Shown piece after piece: positions 53,160 through 60,856 of a stretch of DNA of 64,000 nt. The translations under genes were made by a program, and so were the position numbers. Positions within the stretch are counted from its first letter, which is position 1. Each line of letters begins with the position of its first letter. The stretch is from Peptococcaceae bacterium BICA1-7. GTDB taxonomy: Bacteria; Bacillota; Desulfotomaculia; Desulfotomaculales; Desulfocucumaceae. The stretch covers positions 1-64,000 of the forward strand of contig JUEB01000024.1 of assembly GCA_000802095.1 (NCBI GenBank). The letters run 5' to 3'. The notes below the pieces were generated by a model. It did not search any database. It was given only the letters and a program-made list of their open reading frames with translations, and was not told the origin of the DNA.

Positions 53160-55235
53160 ATGAAGTTGATAGGCGGCAGCTTGTGGGACAGTGATGTCCA
53201 GTATTTGAAAAATGTAGGCCCCAGGAGGGGCTACCTGCTGAAAAAAATGGGCATCAGCACCGTGGGTGATATGCTCTACCACTTCCCCAGAGACTATGAC
53301 AACCGGAGTGATTATAAGCCGGGAGGATATGTCAGCGGTGAAAAGGCCACGGTCAGGGGAGTGGTTGCCGGGCTGGAGGAAAAGAAACCCCGAAAGGGTC
53401 TGACCATTACCAGGGCTTTCATACACAGCGGTATGGAAAGGCTGGTGGCGGTATGGTTCAACCAGCCCTTTATAAGGAAGCAGGTTACTGTGGGAGTCAG
53501 CATACTGGTTACCGGTAAGGTAACCAGCTTTCATAATGAGCTGCAGATCCAGGTAGCCGACTATGAGATAGAAGACGGTAAAGAAATGATCAACTCCGGC
53601 AGGATAGTGCCTATTTATCCTCTGACAGGCGGGATAAACCAGAGGCTCTTAAGGCTTATCATTAAGTCCGCCCTGGACGAATGGGGCCACAGGCTGCCCG
53701 AGTTTATTCCCTCAGAAATGCTGGCCCGGTTTGTTCTTCCTGAAACCGGGCCAGCCCTGCATGCCATACATTTCCCTGATTCCCTTGATGAAATAAGGAT
53801 GGCCAGAAGGCGCTTCATATATGAAGAGCTTTTTATTCATCAGCTTATGGTGGCCCTGATGAGAAAAAGGTCCAGGGTGGAGAAAAAGAAGCATGTCTAC
53901 CCACCGGCTGATCAAATGGAAAAATATTTTCTTTCCATGCTGCCCTTCATTCTGACACAGGGACAGACCGGGGCCTGGGAAGAGATTAAAAAGGACATGG
54001 GGGGACCGTACCCCATGAACCGTCTTCTCCAGGGTGATGTGGGGTCAGGTAAGACCGTGGTTTGTGTGTTGGCTATGATCAGGGCTGTTAGCGGTGGTTT
54101 TCAGGCCGCTCTCATGGCGCCCACGGAGATACTTGCCGAGCAGCACTATTTAAACATAAAGGGATATTTTGAGGCTCTCGGGGTGCAGGTGGGCCTGATC
54201 ACCGGGGGGATGAAAAAAAAGGCCAGGAAGGATCTGCTTTTAAAGATAGCAGCCGGGGAAACAGGGGTGGTGGTGGGAACCCACGCCCTTATCCAGGGGG
54301 ATGTTCAGTTTAACAGGCTGGCCCTGGCGGTAATTGATGAGCAGCACCGCTTTGGGGTGAGGCAGAGAGCCCTGTTGAGGGATAAAGGTCATAACCCAGA
54401 CATGCTGGTGACTACGGCTACCCCCATTCCCAGGACGCTGGCCATGACCGTATATGGAGACCTGGATGTAAGCACCATAAGGGGCCTTCCTCCGGGGAGA
54501 AAGCCTGTTAAAACCTTTGTCTGCTCAAAGTCCCAGTCCGGAATGGTTTACCGGGAGATTAAAAAAGAAGTTACCCTGGGCCGCCAGGGCTACATAGTCT
54601 GCCCCCTGGTGGAGGAGTCTGAAAAGGTGGACCTGCAGGCCGCCGTTGAGCTGCGGGAATTCCTGTCTTCAGGCCCCCTGGCCGGGTGTGTAGTTGATAT
54701 TCTGCATGGCCGGATGAGGCCTGAAGAAAAGGAAAGTGCTATGGGCCGCTTCAGGGACGGCGAGGTGGATGTGCTGGTAAGCACCACGGTAATAGAGGTG
54801 GGGGTGGATGTGCCCAATGCTGCCATCATGGCGGTGGTGGACGCCGAGCGCTTCGGGCTGGCCCAGCTCCATCAATTGCGGGGAAGGGTGGGGCGGGGAG
54901 CTGTCCCGGCCAGGTGCTACCTCATATCTGACTCCCGGGGAGAGGAGTCGGCCTACAGGCTGGAGGCCATGAGAACCATATCCGACGGCTTTGTCCTGGC
55001 CGAAAAGGACCTGGAGCTGAGAGGCCCCGGAGAAATGCACGGCACCAGGCAGTCGGGAGATATATTATACAGGATTGCCGATCCCGTCCGGGATTTGAGG
55101 ACGCTGGAGGTGGCGGCCAGGGAGGCCCGCCGTCTGGTGGACGACGATCCGGAGTTTAAAAAGGCCGAAAACGTCAATCTGGCCTGGGAGATTAAAAAAA
55201 GGTTCAGCGGGCTGGGCTTCTTTTCTATAGGCTGA
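53160..55235 (+). CDS. recG: ATP-dependent DNA helicase RecG
   Basis: Branch-migration helicase that regresses stalled forks, 691 aa. The N-terminal wedge/OB domain (about 60-160, VRGVVAGLEEKKPRKGLTITRAFI) is followed by helicase motifs: Walker A QGDVGSGKTVV (~290), TEILAEQH, DEQHRFGVRQR (~389), TATPIPRTLAMT, TTVIEVGVDVPNA (~538) and QLRGRVGRG (~568). The C-terminal TRG region is present (LELRGPGEMHGTRQSG). I used the ATG at 53160 with GGTGGGGG upstream instead of the GTG three codons earlier. Confidence 0.97.
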   Translation: MKLIGGSLWDSDVQYLKNVGPRRGYLLKKMGISTVGDMLYHFPRDYDNRSDYKPGGYVSGEKATVRGVVAGLEEKKPRKGLTITRAFIHSGMERLVAVWFNQPFIRKQVTVGVSILVTGKVTSFHNELQIQVADYEIEDGKEMINSGRIVPIYPLTGGINQRLLRLIIKSALDEWGHRLPEFIPSEMLARFVLPETGPALHAIHFPDSLDEIRMARRRFIYEELFIHQLMVALMRKRSRVEKKKHVYPPADQMEKYFLSMLPFILTQGQTGAWEEIKKDMGGPYPMNRLLQGDVGSGKTVVCVLAMIRAVSGGFQAALMAPTEILAEQHYLNIKGYFEALGVQVGLITGGMKKKARKDLLLKIAAGETGVVVGTHALIQGDVQFNRLALAVIDEQHRFGVRQRALLRDKGHNPDMLVTTATPIPRTLAMTVYGDLDVSTIRGLPPGRKPVKTFVCSKSQSGMVYREIKKEVTLGRQGYIVCPLVEESEKVDLQAAVELREFLSSGPLAGCVVDILHGRMRPEEKESAMGRFRDGEVDVLVSTTVIEVGVDVPNAAIMAVVDAERFGLAQLHQLRGRVGRGAVPARCYLISDSRGEESAYRLEAMRTISDGFVLAEKDLELRGPGEMHGTRQSGDILYRIADPVRDLRTLEVAAREARRLVDDDPEFKKAENVNLAWEIKKRFSGLGFFSIG

Positions 55236-55381
55236 TCGTTTTACCTTACAAATACTTTGGAGTAGTTTTTAAGGCTCCATGTTATAATGAAAATGGAAAA
55301 GCAAGGATAATGCCGTGGATTTGCCATGAAGAAACAGGAGTTGTTTGACATTTATCTGCAATCAAAGACGGGGTGGGGCAA

Positions 55382-55800
55382 TTGCCGGATAGCTATAAAA
55401 TGATCAATTTAATAAAAGTATTTAAATCTTACCCGGATATTGCAGCCGTATATTTATTCGGATCATTTCTGGAAGACAAAAAGAATGCCCGGGATGTGGA
55501 TCTGGCAGTGCTTCTAAAGCGGCCGGCCAAGACCAGGTGGAACTATATATAAGCCTTTATGCCGACTTGGCCAAGGTTCTGGCGCCATTGGAGCCGGACC
55601 TCCTTTTTCTACACTCGGCAGCCCTTTCTATACGCTTTGAGGCTGTATCCAGCGGAGAGATTATTTATTGCGCCGATGATGAAATGCGCACCGATTTCGA
55701 GTACATGGTATCAGGTCAGTATATGGATTTCAGTTATCACCTGAACAGAGCCCGGCGGGAGCTGTTTGAGGCCATTAAGGAGGAAGGAGCTCTTGTTTAA
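55382..55800 (+). pseudogene. MNT-type nucleotidyltransferase antitoxin, frameshifted
   Basis: The first frame (TTG at 55382, GGGGTGGGG upstream) gives a nucleotidyltransferase core with VYLFGSFLEDKKNARDVDLAVLL and stops at 55552. One base to the left the frame continues as QVELYISLYADLAKVLAPLEPDLLFLHSAAL... to 55800. Adding a G near 55531 restores K-D-Q-V-E-L-Y in a single 140-residue protein. MNT proteins are AMP-transferring antitoxins of the type VII MNT/HEPN systems. With the damaged HEPN partner next to it, the pair is judged decayed. Confidence 0.8.
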
Positions 55801-55958
55801 CCTTACTCTTGCTGCCGAGAGGCTGAATATCATCAGAGATTCCATAAAGAGATTAAGTATATTGGCTAAAATGCCGGCTGAAGAATTTTACAGCAGTGAG
55901 GATGCTGCCGGATTTTCAGCTATTTTGTCAGCATATAGCCGATTACCTTGATAAATGA
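55793..55958 (+). pseudogene. HEPN (DUF86/HepT) toxin remnant with internal deletion
   Basis: TTG at 55793, 5-10 nt after AAGGAGG and overlapping the end of the MNT gene. The first ~40 residues (LFNLTLAAERLNIIRDSIKRLSILAKMPAEEFYSSEDAA) match HEPN N-termini. After about 55 codons the frame stops at 55951, whereas a shifted frame reads LFCQHIADYLDK to a stop at 55958, like a HEPN C-terminus. Full family members are about 110-140 aa, so roughly half of the gene, including the RNase R-x(4-6)-H motif, is missing. Confidence 0.75.
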
Positions 55959-56031
55959 GAAGACTGTGCCTTTGTTGGCTGTTCAATATAAGCTGAAGAG
56001 GATAAAAATGGTAAGTATAGATATCACAAAC

Positions 56032-56056
56032 AAAAACCACTTTTAGTGGTTTTTTT
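56032..56056 (+). terminator. Terminator after the MNT/HEPN remnant
   Basis: AAAAACCACT, loop TTT, AGTGGTTTTTTT. Confidence 0.85.
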
Positions 56057-56460
56057 ATGATTAGCTGTCAGATATCGGTGGTCAGTATCAGCTGTTCGGA
56101 AAATTATATTATATTGTATTTCTGACTGTTGATAGATGATGACTAATTAAGCCATGGCATTTTTAGGCAAGTTAAGACATGTTATTTGTATTGCATGTAA
56201 TAAGATTGTTCCTCTGGTAAATTATTAAAAGCGAACAGTTTGTCTTATTCCACCTTCAGCCAACCTGTGAAAATGATGTTAAGTGTATATTGTTATTGTA
56301 GTTTAAGTATGCTCTAAATATTCTGTCTATAATAAATATGTCAGGATAAGTACTGTGATAAACGGTATGGAAGTAATTATAATTTATGTGCCGTAATCCA
56401 TTTAATACTATGTATTTTTGAAAATTGAAAGGACAAAATACTATCATCAAATAAAAGGAG
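56057..56460. other. AT-rich gene-free stretch before the SASP gene
   Basis: About 400 nt of AT-rich DNA with no convincing gene. A 79-codon minus-strand frame (56256-56495) is hydrophobic, has no ribosome-binding site, and overlaps the start of the SASP gene. A forespore sigma-G promoter is expected upstream of 56450, but no sequence there matches the consensus well enough to name it. Confidence 0.5.
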
Positions 56461-56471
56461 GGGATTATTAA

Positions 56472-56732
56472 ATGGCTCGTAACAGCAATCAACATGTGGT
56501 GCCTCAGGCTGGCAACGCTTTGGATGCGATGAAATTTGAAGTTGCCAATGAGCTTGGCCTCAGCAATTACAATCAGGTAGATAAAGGCCAGCTGACTTCA
56601 AGGCAGAACGGCTATGTCGGGGGTAACATAACCAAGAGGCTGGTTGCACTGGGAGAGGCCGCACTGGCCCAGCAGGGGCCCGGTGCCATAGGAGCCACCA
56701 CCAACGTTGGACTGGAAACACCTCAGTACTAA
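56472..56732 (+). CDS. Small acid-soluble spore protein, alpha/beta type
   Basis: An 86-aa DNA-binding protein that coats and protects spore DNA. Conserved features are ALDAMKFEVANELGL (about 17-31), which includes the GPR cleavage region, then GQLTSRQNGYVGGNITKRLVALGEAAL (about 39-65). ATG with AAAAGGAGGGG upstream. Followed by a terminator. The protease that degrades it, gpr, is encoded 240 nt downstream on the other strand. Confidence 0.95.
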   Translation: MARNSNQHVVPQAGNALDAMKFEVANELGLSNYNQVDKGQLTSRQNGYVGGNITKRLVALGEAALAQQGPGAIGATTNVGLETPQY

Positions 56733-56744
56733 AAACAAGAACAT

Positions 56745-56786
56745 AAAAAAACCGGCGTGCCCTTAACGGGGTGCGCCGGCTTTTTT
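56745..56786 (+). terminator. Terminator of the SASP gene
   Basis: AAAAAACCGGCG...CGCCGGCTTTTTT, a strong stem with A and T runs. It may also serve gpr in the other direction. Confidence 0.9.
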
Positions 56787-56811
56787 ATGGGCTCACATGC
56801 ACTGCTTTCAG

Positions 56812-56957
56812 GTTGGGAGACAGGAGACAGGAGACGGGAGTTTTGCATGTAATGCTCTACATTTTCTTTTTTACCTGCCTACTCTTCCCTGTTCTGTGGC
56901 TCAATTTTCAACTATAAGGTATACCTGGACCTCCTGTCTCCCGTCTCCCGACCCGGG
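56812..56957. repeat. Heptamer inverted element E8 (type B)
   Basis: Left arm GGTTGGGAGACAGGAGACAG and on to GACGGGAGTTTTGCATG; right arm CTCCTGTCTCCCGTCTCCCG and on to GACCCGGG. The left arm's GGGAGACGGGAGTTTTGCATG is the exact reverse complement of a 21-nt stretch of E4 (about 18034-18054), so E4 and E8 share an end in opposite orientation. It lies between the SASP gene and the 3' end of gpr. Confidence 0.85.
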
Positions 56958-56972
56958 ATGCACTCTTCAAAG

Positions 56973-57956
56973 TTAATGAAGATAATACTCATACTTATCT
57001 GCGGGGAGATTGGGGTGGAGGGCCTGGGTGATTCCTCCGGCCACTATCCGGGCAGCCCTGTCAATGAGATCGTCTATTTCTTTGGGGGTAACCATCAGCC
57101 TTCCGCCAAAGGGCTCCAGAACACCCTGAATAACCTCCTGGCTTATATTGGGATTAAGCATGGAGTAAAGCTTTTGCAGGGTGGGATTACTTTTCATCTG
57201 CTCCATGAACTGATCAATGGTGTCCTGGGCTATTACCGCGCCGTGCACCACTGTGGGCACCCCGATGGCTATTACCGGGACCCCCAGGCTTTCCATATTT
57301 ATGGACATTCTCTGGTTGCCCACTCCGGATCCGGGGTTAATCCCGGTATTGGCTATCTGGATGGTGGTGGCGATGCGGGATACATTCTTTGCAGCCAGGG
57401 AGTCTATGGCAATAACCAGCTCCGGCTTTATCCGGTCCACCACACCCTTTATTATTTCTGCGGTTTCAATCCCGGTTATGCCCAGCACTCCGGGCGCCAG
57501 GGCGCTGACCGACCTCATGCCCGGCTGCAGCTCCTGGGGAGCATAATTAAACAGGTGCCTGGTCACCATGGTCTGACCTACCACCTTGGGGCCCAGCGCG
57601 TCAGGGGTAGCGTTCCAGTTACCCAGTCCCACCACCAGTATATTCGTTTTTTCCGGAAGATTTATAAGCCTGGCCAGCATGTTGGCCACTACCAGTCCTA
57701 TCTCGTGGTGGGCCTGGGGATCTCTGCCCCCTATGGCCGGGGCCTCTATGGTTATGTAAGTTCCCACAGGCTTACCCATTACCGCCTCGGCGGACTTTTC
57801 CTCTATTACCACAACCGTTACCGTGGCGTAATTGTATGTTTCCCGGTCCACCCTGACTCCGGGTATTTCCTGCCCGGTCTTGCCCTGTATTATTTCCCTG
57901 GCCTCCAGAGCCAGATCCACGTTAATGCTGAAGTTCTTGAAAAATTCCAGGTCCAT
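56973..57956 (-). CDS. gpr: Germination protease GPR
   Basis: Aspartic-type protease that degrades SASPs at germination, 327 aa. The N-terminal propeptide region has FSINVDLALEA, with the family self-cleavage site just before LALEA. Conserved segments are APAIGGRDPQAHHEIG, ILVVGLGNWNATPDALGPKVV and VIAIDSLAAKNVSRIATTIQIANTGINPGSGVGN. ATG with GGGGG upstream on the minus strand. The location beside a SASP gene supports the assignment. Confidence 0.96.
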   Translation of the reverse strand: MDLEFFKNFSINVDLALEAREIIQGKTGQEIPGVRVDRETYNYATVTVVVIEEKSAEAVMGKPVGTYITIEAPAIGGRDPQAHHEIGLVVANMLARLINLPEKTNILVVGLGNWNATPDALGPKVVGQTMVTRHLFNYAPQELQPGMRSVSALAPGVLGITGIETAEIIKGVVDRIKPELVIAIDSLAAKNVSRIATTIQIANTGINPGSGVGNQRMSINMESLGVPVIAIGVPTVVHGAVIAQDTIDQFMEQMKSNPTLQKLYSMLNPNISQEVIQGVLEPFGGRLMVTPKEIDDLIDRAARIVAGGITQALHPNLPADKYEYYLH

Positions 57957-58069
57957 AATAATTCCCCCTCGTTTTCATGGTAATACTATCTTGATATTCT
58001 TACGTTCCTTGTGGATTTAAAGGACCAAATTTTCATTCTACTAGGTGGCTACCTTGATACCCCGTGTTT

Positions 58070-58097
58070 TTCAATTCTGAATTCTGGATTCTGACCT
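58070..58097. repeat. Solo heptamer arm E9 (type A)
   Basis: TTCAATTCTGAATTCTGGAT and TCTGACC form a right-facing type-A array (units TTCTGAA, TTCTGGA, TTCTGAC) with the usual GACC boundary but without a partner arm nearby. It lies upstream of gpr and rsmD, which diverge here. Confidence 0.65.
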
Positions 58098-58179
58098 CAT
58101 AAGAATCCATTATGAGCATATTTAGCTTTTCCCCCGGTAAATCAAATATATGCAAACAACCCCACTTACTTTGCAAACT

Positions 58180-58208
58180 TTGTTTTTTTATGTAGTTTAT
58201 GCTATAAT
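58180..58208 (+). promoter_or_regulatory. Candidate sigma-A promoter for rsmD-coaD
   Basis: TTGTTT and TATAAT with exactly 17 nt spacing, ending 38 nt before the rsmD start. Confidence 0.65.
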
Positions 58209-58246
58209 AGTTTCTGTATGGGTGATTAAGGAAGGGCAGGAGTATT

Positions 58247-58792
58247 TTGCGTATAATAGCCGGAACTGCAAAAAAACGGCTGTTAAAAGTGCCCTCTGGT
58301 TGGACGGGCAGGCCTACGGCCGACAGGGTAAAGGAATCGCTGTTTAATATACTGGGAGATATAATTATAGGCTGCAGCATCCTGGACCTTTTTGCCGGTA
58401 CCGGCAATATAGGTATAGAGGCCTTAAGCAGGGGCGCGGACAGGGCTGTTTTTGTGGAGAAGGACAGCAGGGCTGCGGATGCAATAATAAAAAATCTTAA
58501 GGCAACAGGATTTGAAAATATATCAAAGGTTATAATGAAGAATGTATACAGGGCACTGGCTGAGTTAAGAGATAAGGGAGATAGTTTTGACATCGTTTTT
58601 CTGGATCCGCCCTACGGCATGGGCTTCGAGGTCCCGGTAATGATGAGCCTGGCAGAATTGCAGGTGGTGTCCGGGGGCGGCCTGATCATAGCCGAAAGCA
58701 GCAAGAGAGAGGTGCTGCCGCCTGACGTGGAGAGATTTAAGCTCTTCAGACAGGAAAGATACGGGGATACGATGCTCTCTTTTTACAAATAA
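58247..58792 (+). CDS. rsmD: 16S rRNA (guanine-966-N2)-methyltransferase RsmD
   Basis: A 181-aa SAM-dependent methyltransferase. MRIIAGTAKKRLLKVP and GRPTADRVKESLFNIL are family-specific. The SAM loop LDLFAGTGNIGIEALSRGA (about 43-61) and the catalytic DPPYGMG (about 121-127) follow. TTG start, 6-8 nt after AGGAG. It is followed immediately by coaD, the usual pair. Confidence 0.95.
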   Translation: MRIIAGTAKKRLLKVPSGWTGRPTADRVKESLFNILGDIIIGCSILDLFAGTGNIGIEALSRGADRAVFVEKDSRAADAIIKNLKATGFENISKVIMKNVYRALAELRDKGDSFDIVFLDPPYGMGFEVPVMMSLAELQVVSGGGLIIAESSKREVLPPDVERFKLFRQERYGDTMLSFYK

Positions 58793-58820
58793 AAGACATG
58801 AGAGGATGTGTATATTCCCT

Positions 58821-59312
58821 TTGCGTATCGGAGTATACCCCGGAAGTTTCGACCCCGTAACCAACGGGCACCTTGACGTAATTGAAAGGGCGGCCAACCT
58901 CTTTGACGAGGTAATAGTATCTGTCTCCAGGAATACAGTAAAGAATCCGCTGTTTACCGTGAAGCAGAGGGAGCAGATGCTCAGGGAGGTTCTGCGGCCC
59001 TACTATAATGTATTAGTTGATTCGTTTGAGGGCCTGACAGTTAATTTCGCCAAAGAAAAAGGAGCCCAGGCCATTATAAGGGGCCTCAGGGCTATTTCGG
59101 ATTTCGAAAATGAATTTATGATGGCGCTTACCAATAAAAAGCTGGCCCCCACGGTGGATACAATTTTCCTTATGACCAGGCCGGAGTATTCTTTTATAAG
59201 TTCCAGCGCGGTAAAGGAAGTGGCTATGTTCGGAGGCTGCGTCAAGGGACTGGTTCCTCCTCTTGTTGAGGAGAGGCTTATAGAGATATATAGAGTTCAA
59301 CCTAAAATATAG
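58821..59312 (+). CDS. coaD: Phosphopantetheine adenylyltransferase
   Basis: Penultimate step of coenzyme A synthesis, 163 aa. The nucleotidyltransferase HxGH motif is in YPGSFDPVTNGHLDVIERA (TNGH). IIRGLRAISDFENEFMMALTNKKL and the YSFISSSAVKEVAMFGG ISSTxxR-like region are conserved. The start is uncertain: the TTG at 58821 gives the standard MRIGVYPGSFDPVT, but the GAGG lies about 15 nt upstream. An ATG at 58806 in the same frame overlaps that site. Confidence 0.95.
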   Translation: MRIGVYPGSFDPVTNGHLDVIERAANLFDEVIVSVSRNTVKNPLFTVKQREQMLREVLRPYYNVLVDSFEGLTVNFAKEKGAQAIIRGLRAISDFENEFMMALTNKKLAPTVDTIFLMTRPEYSFISSSAVKEVAMFGGCVKGLVPPLVEERLIEIYRVQPKI

Positions 59313-59329
59313 CCGGGAGGTAAAAGCCT

Positions 59330-59785
59330 GTGGAGCTGTTTAACGCCCTGAACGAACTGGAAGAAATAATAGAGAGCAGTATAAAGGTTCCCATGACCAG
59401 GAGAGTTCTGGTGGATGAGGACCGTCTTCTGGACATGCTGGACAGAATCAGGACCTCCCTGCCTGAGGAAATAAGGCAGGCCAAGTGGATTATCCAGGAA
59501 AGGGAAAAGGTTCTGAACGAAACCAAAAAAGAGGCCGGGCGCATTATGGAAGATGTTCAGAAACAGATGGAAAGGCGCGTGGAAGATAGCGAAATTGCGC
59601 GCCAGGCCAGGGATAAGGCCGAGGAAATTGTCGAAAAGGCAGAGAATGTTGCCCGGGAAATAAAGCAGAGTGCCCGGGATTATGCTGACGAACTGCTAAA
59701 CGAACTTGAAAAAAGTATTGAAAAGGCGGTATTGGAAATTAGAGACGGCAGGGCCGAGCTAAAGGGCCTTAAAAAACCTGTCTAA
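59330..59785 (+). CDS. Coiled-coil protein downstream of coaD
   Basis: A 151-aa highly charged protein that is almost wholly alpha-helical (coiled coil about 45-145). The short N-terminal motif is MELFNALNELEEIIESSIKVPMTRRVLVDEDRLLDMLDRIR. Homologues in Clostridia are conserved next to coaD and are often annotated, without evidence, as an ATP synthase-like or DivIVA-like protein. GTG start after GGGAGG. It shares 4 nt with the converging minus-strand gene. Confidence 0.8.
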   Translation: MELFNALNELEEIIESSIKVPMTRRVLVDEDRLLDMLDRIRTSLPEEIRQAKWIIQEREKVLNETKKEAGRIMEDVQKQMERRVEDSEIARQARDKAEEIVEKAENVAREIKQSARDYADELLNELEKSIEKAVLEIRDGRAELKGLKKPV

Positions 59786-60855
59786 CCTTTTCGTCCCGGA
59801 TCCAAGGACTTCAGTATAGCATTCCAGTCAATATATTTTTCAATATTTTCCAGGGCCAGCTCTATGCTGTGCTGGTCCGTGGGGTGTATGCGCCTGGAAA
59901 TCTCGGCGCATTTTTCCAGTGTAGTGTAGGTGTCATAGTGCACCAGCAGTATAGGTACACCTTTTTCAGCAGCCCGGGCTATTATTTTGACATCGGGGTA
60001 GAGCCCCCCGGTCAGAATAAGGGCGGAAGTGCTTGTCTCAAGGGCTGCCAGGGCGATATCCGCCCGGTCTCCCCCGGTTATCACAGCCTTGTTGGGTGCC
60101 CTGCGCAGGTAACCCAGGGCGCTTTCAAGAGTCATCGCCCCGATGATTACATCCTCCACCAGGCGGTCCATGTTTGCTTCTCCGGACAGTATTTCCCCCC
60201 CCAGGGCCTCAAAATATTCAGCCACAGTGGGAGAGGCTATCTCCGGCCGGTGCGGTATAATTCCCAGTGATCTGAACCCATTTTCCTCCAGCAGGGGCTG
60301 GTAGACTCCCTCTGTTTTGGACAGGAAAAGCCTGGGCACGTTATTGAATATGCTGCCGGCCAGGGGAACACCCCTGCATTCCAGGTAGCCATTGATAAAT
60401 ATAGCGTAGTCCATGCTGAAATCATTCTCCACATGTATAAGGAAAATGGCTGCGGACTTCAGCTCCCGTGCCAGGGTTACCGAGTCCAGCCCCGGGCTCC
60501 CCAGTATGTGCGGGTAGGCCGAACCGCCTACAATAACAATATCCGCTCCTGTGGAAACCTTTCGGAAGGACGACATTATGTCCTGCAGGGTTAAGTGCTG
60601 GCGGCTGCCGGAAAGATATGACGGGCCCACCTTGAAAGGCACTATGTCCTCAATGGGATGATCCATCTTCAGCACGCTTTTCATCAGCATACCGTCCTCG
60701 TCTTCCTTCCGGATGGCTCCTTCGGAATGCCCCACCGGCTTGAAATAAGCCACCCTGTAGCCCTCCTGCTGAAACTTAAGGGCAAGGCCCACGCTGACGG
60801 CGGTTTTCCCGCTGGCCGGCGTCCCCATTATAAAAAGGCTTTTCAAATGACGCAC
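59782..60855 (-). CDS. DRTGG-domain / P-loop (BioD-like) protein
   Basis: A 357-aa cytoplasmic protein. The N-terminal AAA_26 (dethiobiotin synthase-like) domain has a P-loop GTPASGKTAVSVGLALKF (about 11-28). The C-terminal half, about 210-330, is a DRTGG domain (EDVIIGAMTLESALGYLRRAPNKAVITGGDRADIALAAL). The same pair of domains occurs in the N-terminal part of Pta-like proteins, but no phosphotransacetylase domain follows here. It begins 2 nt after the stop of the ADP-forming synthetase, so the two are co-transcribed. A regulatory role for that enzyme is plausible; the ligand is unknown. Confidence 0.82.
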   Translation of the reverse strand: MRHLKSLFIMGTPASGKTAVSVGLALKFQQEGYRVAYFKPVGHSEGAIRKEDEDGMLMKSVLKMDHPIEDIVPFKVGPSYLSGSRQHLTLQDIMSSFRKVSTGADIVIVGGSAYPHILGSPGLDSVTLARELKSAAIFLIHVENDFSMDYAIFINGYLECRGVPLAGSIFNNVPRLFLSKTEGVYQPLLEENGFRSLGIIPHRPEIASPTVAEYFEALGGEILSGEANMDRLVEDVIIGAMTLESALGYLRRAPNKAVITGGDRADIALAALETSTSALILTGGLYPDVKIIARAAEKGVPILLVHYDTYTTLEKCAEISRRIHPTDQHSIELALENIEKYIDWNAILKSLDPGRKG

Positions 60856-60856
60856 C

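Noticed and set aside
56256-56495. 79-codon minus-strand frame before the SASP gene
   Set aside because: It overlaps the SASP start, has no ribosome-binding site, is in AT-rich DNA and shows no domain.
14629-56957. Transposons or insertion sequences at the heptamer elements
   Set aside because: No transposase gene, no clear target duplication and no long terminal inverted repeats with a gene are visible. Described as repeats, with mobility as an open question.
17174-58097. CRISPR arrays
   Set aside because: The repeat arrays have 7-nt units without spacers and appear in mirrored pairs; no 23-40 nt direct repeats with unique spacers and no cas gene are seen.
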